Positions 46,920-57,597 of a DNA stretch of 64,000 nt are shown in pieces. Position 1 is the first letter of the stretch; each line of letters opens with the position of its first letter. This stretch comes from Hyphomicrobiales bacterium (GTDB lineage: Bacteria > Pseudomonadota > Alphaproteobacteria > Rhizobiales > Beijerinckiaceae), in the NCBI GenBank assembly GCA_027489955.1, contig JAIXYZ010000013.1, positions 1,054,001 through 1,118,000 on the forward strand, in the 5' to 3' direction. The notes beneath the pieces were generated by a model. It made no database searches. It had not been told where the DNA came from and saw only the letters and a list, made by a program, of their open reading frames with translations. A program made the position numbers and the translations under genes.

Positions 46920-47728
46920 TGATCGTCGACAGCCATTGCCACCTCGATTTCCCGGACTTCGCCGACGAGATCGACGCCGTCATCGCCCGCGCCCACGCGG
47001 CGGGGGTGACCCGCATGGTCACGATCTCGACCTTCGTGTCCCGCGTCGAGCGCTACCGCGTGCTCGCCGAGCGTTTCCCCTCCGTGTTCTTCACGGTCGG
47101 CACCCATCCGCATAATGCCGGGCAGGAGCCGGACGTACCGGCGGAGCGGCTGGTCGATCTCGCCCGGCATCCGCGCTGCATCGGCATCGGGGAAGCGGGC
47201 CTCGACTATTTCTACGACAAGAGCCCGCGCGACGTGCAGGCGCGCGTCTTCCGCACCCACATCGCAGCCGCCCGCGAAACGGGACTGCCGCTCGTCATCC
47301 ACGCCCGCGCGGCGGACGAGGACATGGCGGCGATCCTCACCGAGGAAATGGGGAAGGGGGCCTTCAAGGCGGTTCTCCACTGCTTCTCGTCCGGCGAGGC
47401 GCTGGCGCGGCTCGGCATCGAACTCGGGCTCTATGTCTCGTTTTCCGGCATCCTGACCTTCAAAACCTCCGACGCGATCCGGCAGATCGCCCGGGAGCTC
47501 CCGCTGGACCGGCTGCTGGTGGAGACCGACGCGCCGTATCTCGCGCCGCCGCCGCACCGGGGCAAGCGCTGCGAGCCCGCCTATACCGCGCTCACGGCCG
47601 CAATTCTGGCCCACGCCAGGGGCATTCCGCCGGAAACCGTCGCCGAAGCGACCACCGCCAACTTCTACCGGCTGTTCGACAAGGCGGCCGCCTGCGACGG
47701 CGTGGCGGCGCGGGCCGGCGCCGCATGA
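46919..47728 (+). CDS. tatD: TatD-family metal-dependent DNase
   Basis: A 269-residue TIM-barrel metallohydrolase. [14 protein letters not shown] supplies the first metal histidines; GIGEAGLDYFYDKSP, PLVIHARAADEDM, LHCFSSGEALA and VETDAPYLAPPPHRGKRCEP are the remaining signature pieces. Relatives act as 3'-5' DNases. Stop and start overlap on both sides (1 base with metG, 4 bases with the MBL gene). Confidence 0.94.
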   Translation: MIVDSHCHLDFPDFADEIDAVIARAHAAGVTRMVTISTFVSRVERYRVLAERFPSVFFTVGTHPHNAGQEPDVPAERLVDLARHPRCIGIGEAGLDYFYDKSPRDVQARVFRTHIAAARETGLPLVIHARAADEDMAAILTEEMGKGAFKAVLHCFSSGEALARLGIELGLYVSFSGILTFKTSDAIRQIARELPLDRLLVETDAPYLAPPPHRGKRCEPAYTALTAAILAHARGIPPETVAEATTANFYRLFDKAAACDGVAARAGAA

Positions 47729-48537
47729 GCCTGCGCGCCACCATCCTAGGCTGCGGCTCCTCCGGCGGCGTGCCTCGGGTGGGCTCCGGCTGGGGCGCCT
47801 GCGATCCGTCAAACCCGAAGAACCGGCGCCGCCGCTGCTCCATCCTGGTGGAGCGCGAGGGCGCCGGCGGCACGACCACCGTGCTCGTCGACTGTTCTCC
47901 CGACCTGCGCGAGCAATTGCTGGATGCCGGCGTGACCCGGCTGGACGCGGTTCTGCTCACCCACGAGCATGCCGACCATACCCATGGCATCGACGACCTG
48001 CGTCCGCTGGCGATCCACATGCGCCGCCGGGTGCCGGTCCATATGGACGCGACCACGTCGCGCCTGATGCACGAGCGCTTCGGCTATTGCTTCGCCACGC
48101 CGCCCGGCAGTTCATACCCGCCGATCCTGGACGAGCACCGGATCGAGCTGGGCCGCGATGTCGTGGTGGACGGGCCCGGCGGTCCGATCGTCGCGACGCC
48201 GTTCGACATGATCCACGGCGACATCCACGCGCTGGGCTTCCGCTTCGGCGACGGTGCCCACGGCGGGTTCGCCTATGCCAGCGACGTCAGCGCCATGCCG
48301 CCGGCCTCGGCCGCCATGCTGCGGAGCCTCGACATCCTCATCGTTGACGCCTTGCGCTACGCGCCGCATCCCACCCATTTCAGCCTGTCCGAAGCCCTGG
48401 CCTTCATCGCCGACGTTTCGCCGCGACGAGCCATCCTGACGAACCTCCACACCGATCTCGACTACGACAACCTGCGCCAGGAACTGCCGGACCATATCGA
48501 GCCGGCCTATGACGGAATGCGCATCGCGGTCGGTTGA
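47725..48537 (+). CDS. MBL-fold metallohydrolase (PhnP-like)
   Basis: A 270-residue metallo-beta-lactamase-fold protein. HEHADH at residues 80-85 is the metal site. GCGSSGGVPRVGSGWGACDP at the start, the DCSPDLREQLL segment and late histidines (DALRYAPHPTHFSLSEAL) give the pattern of PhnP-type phosphodiesterases and related enzymes. It always seems to follow metG-tatD in this group, but the substrate is unknown. It overlaps tatD by 4 bases. Confidence 0.88.
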   Translation: MSLRATILGCGSSGGVPRVGSGWGACDPSNPKNRRRRCSILVEREGAGGTTTVLVDCSPDLREQLLDAGVTRLDAVLLTHEHADHTHGIDDLRPLAIHMRRRVPVHMDATTSRLMHERFGYCFATPPGSSYPPILDEHRIELGRDVVVDGPGGPIVATPFDMIHGDIHALGFRFGDGAHGGFAYASDVSAMPPASAAMLRSLDILIVDALRYAPHPTHFSLSEALAFIADVSPRRAILTNLHTDLDYDNLRQELPDHIEPAYDGMRIAVG

Positions 48538-48578
48538 AGTATGCCGGGCTTATTGTTGAATTGAATGATGTTTCCGCT

Positions 48579-48638
48579 CCAAAAATCATGCGCTTAAGAT
48601 CCAGTTTGGTTCCATAATATGTCTTATGCGAATTTTGG
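48579..48638. repeat. A+T-rich imperfect inverted repeat upstream of mazG
   Basis: The ends read CCAAAAATCATGCG and, in inverted form, CCAAAATTCGCATAAG. The stretch contains CATAATATGTCTTATG, itself an inverted repeat. The segment 48540-48640 is far poorer in G+C than its neighbours. It may be a regulatory region or the remnant of a small element. Confidence 0.4.
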
Positions 48639-48725
48639 ACTGGCCTGTGCGCGACGCTGCCTCCTCGCTGTCGCGGGCCGTTCGCTGCAGATAGACTGGC
48701 GGGCCTTTCCGGTATCGGACCCGCC

Positions 48726-49559
48726 ATGCTCCCCTCCCGCGACATCGCCCGGCTCATCGAGATCATGGCGGCCCTGCGCACGCCGGAGACCGGCTGCCCG
48801 TGGGACCTGGAGCAGACCTTCGCGACGATCGCGCCCTACACGGTCGAGGAAGCCTACGAGGTCGCCGATGCGGTGGCCCGGGGCGATATGGTGGACCTGC
48901 GCGACGAGCTGGGCGACCTCCTGCTTCAAGTGGCGTTCCATGCGCGGCTGGCCGAGGAGCAAGCACTCTTCGACTTCGGCGGCGTCGTGGAGGCCATCAC
49001 GACGAAGCTGATCCGGCGTCATCCCCACGTCTTCGGCGACGCTCGGAACCTGTCTCCGGTCGAGGTCAAGAAGCTCTGGGACAGCATCAAGGCGCAGGAA
49101 AAGGCCGAGCGGGCCGCCGCCCGCGCCGCTGGCGGGCTGGCGGAGGACGGACCGAAGGGCCTCCTCGACGATATCCCGGCCGCCCTGCCCGCGCTCACGC
49201 GCGCCGACAAGCTGACCCGGAAGGCGGCGACGGTCGGGTTCGATTGGGCGGAGACCCGGGACGTGCTCGCCAAGATCCGCGAGGAACTGGCCGAGGCCGA
49301 GGCCGCGCTCGAGAGCGGCGACCGCGCAGCCCTCGCCGACGAGATCGGCGACCTCATCTTCGCCGCCGCCAACCTCGCCCGTCATGCCGGCATCGATCCG
49401 GAAGGCGCGCTGGCGGGCACGAACGCCAAGTTCGCCCGCCGGTTCAAGGCCATCGAAGCCGGTCTCGCCGCGCAGGGCCGCAGCCTGAAGGATGCCAGCC
49501 TCGACGAGATGGAAGCGATCTGGATCGCGGCGAAGCGGGCCGAGCGAGAGCGTGGTTGA
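48726..49559 (+). CDS. mazG: Nucleoside triphosphate pyrophosphohydrolase MazG
   Basis: A 277-residue house-cleaning enzyme that hydrolyses NTPs to NMP and PPi. The start MLPSRDIARLIEIMAALRTPETGCPWDLEQTF matches E. coli MazG in spacing. Two MazG domains are visible, each with acidic helices: EEAYEVADAV with DELGDLLLQVAFHA, and REELAEAEAALE with DEIGDLIFAAANLARH. No clear ribosome-binding site precedes the ATG. It converges on hflX across a composite repeat. Confidence 0.94.
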   Translation: MLPSRDIARLIEIMAALRTPETGCPWDLEQTFATIAPYTVEEAYEVADAVARGDMVDLRDELGDLLLQVAFHARLAEEQALFDFGGVVEAITTKLIRRHPHVFGDARNLSPVEVKKLWDSIKAQEKAERAAARAAGGLAEDGPKGLLDDIPAALPALTRADKLTRKAATVGFDWAETRDVLAKIREELAEAEAALESGDRAALADEIGDLIFAAANLARHAGIDPEGALAGTNAKFARRFKAIEAGLAAQGRSLKDASLDEMEAIWIAAKRAERERG

Positions 49560-49573
49560 GCAGCCTCTTCTGT

Positions 49574-49692
49574 GTCATCCCCGGCCGGAGCGCCGAAGGC
49601 GCGCAGGGGAAGGGGATCCAGGAGGGCGGCATCGAGATAGGCGGCAGCAGTTCTCTGGATCCCCTTCCCTCGCTTCGCTCGCCGGGGATGAC
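49574..49692. repeat. Palindromic intergenic repeat, type 1
   Basis: A 119-base element beginning GTCATCCCCGGCCGG and ending CGCCGGGGATGAC. Inner arms GGGGAAGGGGATCCAG and CTGGATCCCCTTCCC form a long imperfect stem. It is nearly the same as 61793-61913 and lies between the convergent mazG and hflX genes. Confidence 0.9.
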
Positions 49693-49699
49693 AGGCGCC

Positions 49700-49779
49700 G
49701 TCATTGCGAGCGGAGCGAAGCAATCCAGGACCTGGTCGGACTGCTGGATTGCTTCGTCGCTCTCGCTCCTCGCAATGAC
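49700..49779. repeat. Palindromic intergenic repeat, type 2
   Basis: An 80-base element beginning GTCATTGCGAGCGGAGCGAAG and ending GCTCCTCGCAATGAC; inner arms GCAATCCAG and CTGGATTGC pair. It follows type 1 after 7 bases, the same composite as at 61793-61997. It could end transcripts from both flanking genes. Confidence 0.9.
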
Positions 49780-49800
49780 GGCGAGCGAACGTAACCGGTC

Positions 49801-51195
49801 CTACCGGATCTGCCGTGCGCGAGGATGGCGGGCCAGGAAGCGGGGTTCCTTTTCCGGCGCGACGCGGACCGCCACAGCGACGCGGCCGTCCTCGCTCTCC
49901 CGGCGCTCCAGCACTTCGGCTTCCTCGTAGAGCCAGTTGAGCGCCTTCCCGTCCTCGGCGGCGAGTTCCACCTGGAAGACATGCCGCCCGGCGGCGAGCG
50001 CGTTCTCCACGCGCCGCGTCAGCCTGTCGACGCCCTCCCCCGTTAGGGCCGAAATCAGGACCGGCTCCTGCCCGCGCCCTGCCAGTTCGCTGCGGTTCAG
50101 CATCATAGCCCGGGTGTCGGGATCGAGAAGGTCCGACTTGTTCCAGACCTCGATCACCCGCTTGTCGTCGGTGGCAATGCCCAGGTCGCGCAGGATCGAT
50201 TCCACGTCCCGCGCCTGCGCTTCGCTGTCCACATGGGACACGTCCCGCACGTGCAGGATGATGTCGGCCTCCAGCACGTCCTCGAGCGTCGCGCGGAAGG
50301 CGGCGACCAGCATGGTCGGCAGGTCGGAGATGAAGCCCACCGTGTCGGAGAGGATCACCTTGCCGCCATGGGGCAGGGAGATGGCGCGCGCCGTCGGGTC
50401 GAGCGTGGCGAAGAGCATGTCCTCGGCGAGGACGCGGGCGCTCGTCAGCCTGTTGAACAGCGTCGACTTGCCGGCATTGGTGTAACCGACGAGCGCCACG
50501 ATGGGGTACGGCACCCTGCGCCGGCTCGCCCGATGCAGGGAGCGGGTCCGGACGACGCCCTCCAGATCGCGCTCGATTCGGGTCATGCGCTCCTGGATGA
50601 TCCGCCGGTCCGCCTCGATCTGCGTTTCGCCGGGACCGCCGAGAAAGCCGAAGCCGCCGCGTTGCCGCTCCAGGTGCGTCCAGGATCGCACGAGCCGGCT
50701 CTTCTGGTAGGTCAGATGGGCGAGCTCGACCTGCAGCGCGCCTTCCTTGGTCCGCGCGCGCCGGCCGAAAATCTCGAGGATCAGGCCGGTGCGGTCGATG
50801 ACCTTGGCCTTGAAGGCCCGCTCCAGGTTGCGCTGCTGGACCGGCGTCAGCGCGCAGTCCATCACGACAAGGCCGATCCCCTCCGCCGCGATGCGCGCGG
50901 CGAGTTCCTCGACCTTGCCCTTGCCCAGATAGGTAGCCGGCCGCGGCGCCTGGAGCGGCGCCACGATGCGGTCGGCCACATCCAGATCGATGGCGAGCGC
51001 GAGCCCCGCCGCCTCCTCGATCCGGGCCGCGATGTCGCGGTCGTTCACCGGAGCGGCGGCATGGGCGCCCTGCCCGCGCCGTCCCGTCAGATACGGGCCG
51101 ACGACGAGGGATCGCGTGTGGGACGCGATGATCTTCTCGGGCTCGAACGGCTTTTGCGAGCCGCCACGCGGCCCAGTGTCGCGTTCGTCCGTCAA
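49801..51195 (-). CDS. hflX: Ribosome-associated GTPase HflX
   Basis: A 464-residue GTPase that splits stalled or damaged ribosomes in relatives. The HflX N-terminal domain includes [17 protein letters not shown], a linker helix follows ([21 protein letters not shown]), and the G domain has G1 [16 protein letters not shown]3 [10 protein letters not shown] and G4 NKSDLLD. The start is an uncommon TTG one base after the hfq stop; the end of hfq supplies GAGAAGGG about 6 bases before it, so translation is probably coupled to hfq. Confidence 0.94.
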   Translation of the reverse strand: MTDERDTGPRGGSQKPFEPEKIIASHTRSLVVGPYLTGRRGQGAHAAAPVNDRDIAARIEEAAGLALAIDLDVADRIVAPLQAPRPATYLGKGKVEELAARIAAEGIGLVVMDCALTPVQQRNLERAFKAKVIDRTGLILEIFGRRARTKEGALQVELAHLTYQKSRLVRSWTHLERQRGGFGFLGGPGETQIEADRRIIQERMTRIERDLEGVVRTRSLHRASRRRVPYPIVALVGYTNAGKSTLFNRLTSARVLAEDMLFATLDPTARAISLPHGGKVILSDTVGFISDLPTMLVAAFRATLEDVLEADIILHVRDVSHVDSEAQARDVESILRDLGIATDDKRVIEVWNKSDLLDPDTRAMMLNRSELAGRGQEPVLISALTGEGVDRLTRRVENALAAGRHVFQVELAAEDGKALNWLYEEAEVLERRESEDGRVAVAVRVAPEKEPRFLARHPRARQIR

Positions 51196-51196
51196 A

Positions 51197-51448
51197 TCAA
51201 CCCTTCTCGGCCTCGTCAGCCGGCTCGAAGAGCTGGATCGGCTGGCCGGGCATGATCGTCGATATTGCGTGCTTGTAGACGAGCTGGGACAGCCCGTCCC
51301 GCCGCAGCAGGACGCAGAAATTGTCGAACCAGGTCACCACGCCCTGAAGCTTGACGCCGTTCACGAGGAAGATCGTGAGCGGAACCTTGTTCTTGCGGAC
51401 GTGATTGAGGAACGTGTCCTGCAAGTTTTGCGCGCGCTCGCCAGCCAT
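51197..51448 (-). CDS. hfq: RNA chaperone Hfq
   Basis: An 83-residue Sm-like hexamer that pairs small RNAs with mRNAs. It starts [21 protein letters not shown]. The Sm1 part is [31 protein letters not shown], and the Sm2 part is [12 protein letters not shown] (YKHA motif). It has a short C-terminal tail, as in alphaproteobacteria. The usual hfq-hflX pair lies downstream of ntrYX. An in-frame ATG at 51460 is an alternative start. Confidence 0.97.
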   Translation of the reverse strand: MAGERAQNLQDTFLNHVRKNKVPLTIFLVNGVKLQGVVTWFDNFCVLLRRDGLSQLVYKHAISTIMPGQPIQLFEPADEAEKG

Positions 51449-51573
51449 GTGAAGTCCCATGGAGCCCGCGGCCGCCGGCCTTGGCCATTCGGAGATGATT
51501 CTTGTCCGCTGAAACGCGGGACCGGCGCCGCCATTACACGGGTTAAGCGGCCGGCGCGCAAGAGGTATCGGCT

Positions 51574-52431
51574 TCAGGCGATTTCGGCGATCGTATGGAA
51601 GGCGGCGCGCAGTTCCCCGGTAAGCGAGCCAGGATGGCCGTTGCCGACCACCGAATCGTCGATTTGCACCACGGGCATGACCAGCATCGTCGCGGCGGTC
51701 GTGAAGGCTTCGCGGGCGGCCTTGGCCTCGTCCACGGTGAAGGGGCGCTCCACCAGCTTCATGCCGCGCTTGCCGAGCACGTCGATCAGCGTCGTGCGGG
51801 TGATGCCCTTGAGGATGCTCCCATCGGCGGGGCGTGTGACGAGTTCGCCCTTGGCGGTGACGATCCACGCATTGGTGGCCGCGCCCTCGGTGACGAAGCC
51901 GTCGCCGTCGACGAACCAGGCTTCGCGCGCGCCCTCTTCCCGGGCGGCCTGCCGCGCCATGACGTTGGGCAGCAGGCCCACCGACTTGATGTCCACCCGC
52001 TCCCACCGGTTGTCCGGCACGGTGATGACCTTGATACCCTTGGCCGCGACGGCTTCCGAGGCCGCGCGATTGGTTGAGCGCGCGGTCACGACGAGGGCGG
52101 GTCGCGTGCCCGATGGCGGGAAGACGTGATCGCGCCGGGCAACGCCGCGCGTGACCTGGAAATAGACCAGCCCGTCGCGCACCCGGTTGCGATGCACCAC
52201 CTGCCGCAGCACGACGCCGAGGGCGGAACGCGCGATCGGCATGTCGATGCGCAGTTCGCTCAGCGAACGCTCCAGTCGGTCCGTATGGCGCGTCTCGTCG
52301 ACCAGGCGTCCGCCCAGGACCTCGCAGACCTCGTAGACCCCGTCGGCGAACTGGTAGCCCCGATCCTCCACATGCACGACCGCCTCCCGGTGCGGGACGT
52401 AGCGGCCGTTGACGTAGGCGACGCGGCTCAT
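51574..52431 (-). CDS. D-amino-acid aminotransferase (class IV PLP enzyme)
   Basis: A 285-residue fold-type IV aminotransferase. It begins [56 protein letters not shown] has the PLP lysine region, and [12 protein letters not shown] follows. These fit D-alanine aminotransferases, which make D-glutamate from D-alanine, better than branched-chain enzymes. Substrate preference cannot be read with certainty. It overlaps ntrX by 4 bases, so it is translated with the nitrogen-regulation genes; this synteny is common in Rhizobiales. Confidence 0.85.
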   Translation of the reverse strand: MSRVAYVNGRYVPHREAVVHVEDRGYQFADGVYEVCEVLGGRLVDETRHTDRLERSLSELRIDMPIARSALGVVLRQVVHRNRVRDGLVYFQVTRGVARRDHVFPPSGTRPALVVTARSTNRAASEAVAAKGIKVITVPDNRWERVDIKSVGLLPNVMARQAAREEGAREAWFVDGDGFVTEGAATNAWIVTAKGELVTRPADGSILKGITRTTLIDVLGKRGMKLVERPFTVDEAKAAREAFTTAATMLVMPVVQIDDSVVGNGHPGSLTGELRAAFHTIAEIA

Positions 52432-53798
52432 CCGTTGACTCCCAGGGACTTCAGCTTGCGGTGGAGCGCCGAGCGCTCCATCCCGATGAATTCGGCCGTG
52501 CGCGAGATATTCCCCGAGAATCGGTTGATCTGCGCGATCAGGTATTCGCGCTCGAATATCTCACGGGCCTCCCTCAGGGGAAGCCCCATCAGCTTCTCGC
52601 CCCCTGCCCCGTTCGGCGTGGTCGGCACGAGCGTCCCGAGCTCGGACGGCAGCATGTCCGCGGTCATCTCCGCGTCCGGCTCGCCCTTGGCGAGGATCAT
52701 CAGGCGTTCGACATTGTTGCGCAGCTGCCGGACGTTTCCGGGCCAGTCGTGCGCCTGCAGCACGGCGAGCGCGTCCTGGGCGATGCGCCGCCGGGGAAGG
52801 CCCGTCGCCGAGGCGATCTGGTCCATGAAGAAGGTGATTAGCTCCGGGATGTCCTCGCGCCGCTCCGCGAGCGCCGGCACCCGGATCGGCACCACGCTCA
52901 GCCGGTGGAACAGATCCTCGCGGAAGCGGCCCGCGGCGATTTCCGACGGCAGGTCGCGGCTCGACGACGAGATGATCCGGACATCCACGTGCACGCGGGT
53001 CGAACCGCCGACCCGCTGGAAGTTCTGGTCGACCAGAACGCGCAGGATCCGGCTCTGCGTCTCCTTCGGCATGTCGGCGATCTCGTCGATGTAGAGGATG
53101 CCGCCATGGGCCTCCTCGAGGGCGCCGATGCGCCGCGCCCGGCCCTCGGCGGCCTCGACGCCGAACAGCTCGCTCTCCATCGTCTCGGGCGTGATCATCG
53201 CCGCGTTGATGACGACGAAGGGCCCGGCGGCGCGGCTGGACACGGCGTGCAGGGTGCGCGCGACGAGCTCCTTGCCCGACCCCGGCGCGCCGGTGATCAG
53301 CACGCGGGCGTTGGTGGGCGCCACGCGCTCCACGGTCTGGCGCAGCTGGTTGGCGGCTGTGGACGAGCCGACGATGCGGCTCGCCTGCACCGATTGCGAG
53401 CGCAGGTCGCGGACCTCCCGCTTCAGCCGCGAGGCTTCCAGCGCCCGCTCGGCGACGAGCACGAGCCGGTCGGCCTTGAACGGCTTCTCGATGAAGTCGT
53501 AGGCGCCGCGCTTGATGGCGGAGACAGCGGTCTCGATGTTGCCGTGGCCGGAGATCATCACCACCGGAAGGTCCGGATTGTTCTCCTTGACGACGTCCAG
53601 CACCTGCAATCCGTCCAGCCGGCTGCCCTGCAGCCAGATGTCCAGGAAAACCAGGTGCGGCCGGCGCGCCTCGATGGCCGCCAGCGCCTCGTCGGAATTG
53701 CCGGCCTTGCGCGCCCTGTGGCCCTCGTCTTCCAGGATGCCCGCGACGAGTTCCCGGATGTCGGTCTCGTCGTCGACGATGAGGATGTCGGCGCTCAT
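52428..53798 (-). CDS. ntrX: Response regulator NtrX
   Basis: A 456-residue AAA+ response regulator paired with NtrY. The receiver domain has DD at 9-10, the phosphorylation site Asp53 (LDIWLQG) and EKPF. The AAA+ domain has Walker A GAPGSGKE (170-177) and Walker [10 protein letters not shown]. Where sigma-54 activators have GAFTGA, this protein reads [18 protein letters not shown] (213-230), so the loop that touches sigma-54 is missing. A Fis-type helix closes it ([25 protein letters not shown]). It overlaps ntrY and the aminotransferase gene by 4 bases each. Confidence 0.95.
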   Translation of the reverse strand: MSADILIVDDETDIRELVAGILEDEGHRARKAGNSDEALAAIEARRPHLVFLDIWLQGSRLDGLQVLDVVKENNPDLPVVMISGHGNIETAVSAIKRGAYDFIEKPFKADRLVLVAERALEASRLKREVRDLRSQSVQASRIVGSSTAANQLRQTVERVAPTNARVLITGAPGSGKELVARTLHAVSSRAAGPFVVINAAMITPETMESELFGVEAAEGRARRIGALEEAHGGILYIDEIADMPKETQSRILRVLVDQNFQRVGGSTRVHVDVRIISSSSRDLPSEIAAGRFREDLFHRLSVVPIRVPALAERREDIPELITFFMDQIASATGLPRRRIAQDALAVLQAHDWPGNVRQLRNNVERLMILAKGEPDAEMTADMLPSELGTLVPTTPNGAGGEKLMGLPLREAREIFEREYLIAQINRFSGNISRTAEFIGMERSALHRKLKSLGVNG

Positions 53799-56020
53799 GC
53801 TTCGTTCCTTGCGGTCGGGGCGGCGGCGGGTCCGGTCAGCGGGAACCACAACCGGACGCAGGCGCCGCGCGCTCCGTCCGGCCGGTCGAGCAGCTCGATG
53901 CCGCCGCCATGTTCCTCGAAAATCTTGCCGACGATGGCGAGGCCGAGGCCGGTCCCACCCTCGCGGGTCGTCATGTAGGGCTCTAGGAGCCGCTGGCGGT
54001 TCTCGGCCGGGAAGCCCTTGCCGTTGTCCACCACGTCGATCTGCGCGACGCCGTCGGCGCGCGCGATCAGAGACACGCCGATCACGCCCTCGCCGCGCTG
54101 GTCCGCCGGCACCGCCTGCACCGCCTCCGTCGCGTTCTTGACGATGTTCGTGAGTGCCTGGGACAGGAGCCGGCGGTCGAAGCGGCCCGGCAAGGCCTCC
54201 GCCGGCACGGCCTCGTCGAACCGGATATCGGGATTGCCGACGCGCATCAGGAAGACGACCTGCTTCACCGTCTCCGCGAGATCCGCATTGTCCAGCAGGG
54301 GCTTCGGCATGCGCGCGAAGGACGAGAACTCGTCGACCATGCGCTTGATGTCGTCCACCTGCCGCACGATCGTGTCGGTGCACTGGTCGAAGACCTCCCG
54401 ATCCTCGACGATGACCTTGCCGTATTTGCGCCGGATGCGCTCCGCCGAGAGCTGGATCGGCGTCAGCGGGTTCTTGATCTCGTGGGCGATGCGTCGTGCC
54501 ACGTCCGCCCAGGCGGAGGTGCGCTGGGCGGAGACCAGATCGGTGATGTCGTCCAGCGTGACCACGAGCCCCTCGTCCTCGCCCCGGGCGAGCTCCCGCG
54601 TCACTCGCACGTTGAGGGTCCGGTCGGATGTGCCGCGGCGCACGCTGATCTGCCCCTGGGAGAGACGCATGCGCCCGGCCCGCACCTCCTCGATGAGCGG
54701 GGCGAGCGGCGGGCAGACCTCGGCCACCGGCCTTCCGATGCAGGTATCGCCCCGCTCGCCGAGCATCGCCTCGGCCGACGGGTTCACCAGCGTGATCAGG
54801 TCGTCGCGATCGAGGCCGATGACGCCGGCCGAAACGCCCGAAAGCACGGCCTCGGTGAAACGCCGCCGCTGGTCCAGCACGTCGCTGGCGGCCAGCAGCC
54901 CGTCATGCTGGCGGCGCAGCTCCGAGGTCATCTTGTTGAAGGTCTCGCCCAGATGCGCCAGGTCACCCTCCGCCTTGCGCACCGGCACCTGCACGTAGAA
55001 GTTCCCCGTGGCCACCTGGTCGGTGGCGTGGATCAGCCTTCGGATCGGCGCCACGAGCCCGTTGGCGAAGTTCAGCCCGATCCAGACGGCCGACAGAAGC
55101 ACGATCAGCGCCACGAGCGTGAACATCGACGCAAACGCGATCTGGATGCCCGCCTTCTTCTGCTCCAGGGCCTGGTAATAGGCGACGCCCGCCTCCGCCG
55201 CGGGGAGGAATTCCAGGGCCCGCACGTCGACCGGCCGCGCCAGGTACAGGATGCCACCGTCGAACGCCTCGAGCTTCACCACGGCGCGAACGAGATTGCC
55301 CACGTTCGGGATGAGGCAGAGCGCATCCGTCGTCGTCGCCTCCTCCACATCCCGCTGCGTCGGCAGGATGAGGTTCGGCTGAGGCCGCACCTCGATGCGC
55401 TCGAGGATCTTCGCCTCCTTGTCGGCCAGGATCGCCACGGGGAAGCCGAGGAAGACCGCCCGCGACTGCATGAAATCCTGGAAGAGCTTGCGGTCGAGGT
55501 CGAACAGCCGGCGCCCGCGGTCGAGGTCGGCCGCCATCAGGCGCGCCTCGCGGGTCATCGTCCGGCACTGGGTCTCGCGATAGGCCTGGGCGATGTCCAC
55601 GGTGTTGGACACCAGCGCCTTGATCGAGGCGGTGAACCAGGGGTCGAGCCCCCGCTCGAGGGTGAGCGAGGCGACGATGGCGACGAGGATCGCCGGCATC
55701 GCGGCCATGAACCCGAAGAACGACACGACGCGCACATGCAGGCCGGCCGCCGCGGCGCCCTGACGCTGGGCCCGGAAGACCGCGGAAGTCTCCCACACGA
55801 TCACGCCGATCAGGAGCGCGACCAGGAGGCCGTTGGCAATGAGCAGCCACAGCACGACGTCGTGGGTGGGCAGGACCGGCGACAGGCCCGCCAGGACCAG
55901 GAAGGTCAGCAGCGCCGAGGACAGGGCGCCGACGACCGCCGTCGCGCCGATCCAACCGGATACCCGGCCCGAACGCCGGACGGCCCCGCCGGGAGCCGCG
56001 CTGGTCTCTGCAACAGCCAA
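53795..56020 (-). CDS. ntrY: Sensor histidine kinase NtrY
   Basis: A 741-residue membrane kinase for NtrX. There are several N-terminal helices (about 27-45, 55-75, 98-115 and one near 300-325), an extracytoplasmic loop, then a HAMP domain (APIRRLIHATDQVATGNFYVQV), a PAS domain (VLSGVSAGVIGLDRDDLITLVNPSAE) and the kinase core. The phosphorylated His is 513 in [15 protein letters not shown]; the N box is NIVKNATEAV and the G boxes are DNGKGF and GTGLGLAI. The start is a TTG with GAGGCGA 7 bases upstream. Confidence 0.95.
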   Translation of the reverse strand: MAVAETSAAPGGAVRRSGRVSGWIGATAVVGALSSALLTFLVLAGLSPVLPTHDVVLWLLIANGLLVALLIGVIVWETSAVFRAQRQGAAAAGLHVRVVSFFGFMAAMPAILVAIVASLTLERGLDPWFTASIKALVSNTVDIAQAYRETQCRTMTREARLMAADLDRGRRLFDLDRKLFQDFMQSRAVFLGFPVAILADKEAKILERIEVRPQPNLILPTQRDVEEATTTDALCLIPNVGNLVRAVVKLEAFDGGILYLARPVDVRALEFLPAAEAGVAYYQALEQKKAGIQIAFASMFTLVALIVLLSAVWIGLNFANGLVAPIRRLIHATDQVATGNFYVQVPVRKAEGDLAHLGETFNKMTSELRRQHDGLLAASDVLDQRRRFTEAVLSGVSAGVIGLDRDDLITLVNPSAEAMLGERGDTCIGRPVAEVCPPLAPLIEEVRAGRMRLSQGQISVRRGTSDRTLNVRVTRELARGEDEGLVVTLDDITDLVSAQRTSAWADVARRIAHEIKNPLTPIQLSAERIRRKYGKVIVEDREVFDQCTDTIVRQVDDIKRMVDEFSSFARMPKPLLDNADLAETVKQVVFLMRVGNPDIRFDEAVPAEALPGRFDRRLLSQALTNIVKNATEAVQAVPADQRGEGVIGVSLIARADGVAQIDVVDNGKGFPAENRQRLLEPYMTTREGGTGLGLAIVGKIFEEHGGGIELLDRPDGARGACVRLWFPLTGPAAAPTARNEA

Positions 56021-56064
56021 ATAAGGTCGCCTCGGGTCGGAGCCGGCCGCTGGGCCAGGACGCC

Positions 56065-56082
56065 GTGATGCAAGGGCATCAC
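56065..56082. repeat. Perfect inverted repeat between ntrC and ntrY
   Basis: GTGATGC-AAGG-GCATCAC: 7-bp arms with a 4-base centre, in the 111-base gap after the ntrC stop. It may be a weak terminator of ntrBC or an operator for ntrYX. Confidence 0.45.
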
Positions 56083-56131
56083 ACTGTGACCCGAATACGA
56101 CAATGTTGCGGCATAGGCCAGCGGCCGAGCG

Positions 56132-57583
<1,452 letters not shown>

Positions 57584-57597
57584 GAATTCCCGTCCAG

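Noticed and set aside
49701-49982. Short frames across the intergenic repeats, giving peptides such as SLRGARATKQSS
   Set aside because: These are translations of the palindromic repeats, a well-known annotation artefact in this group.
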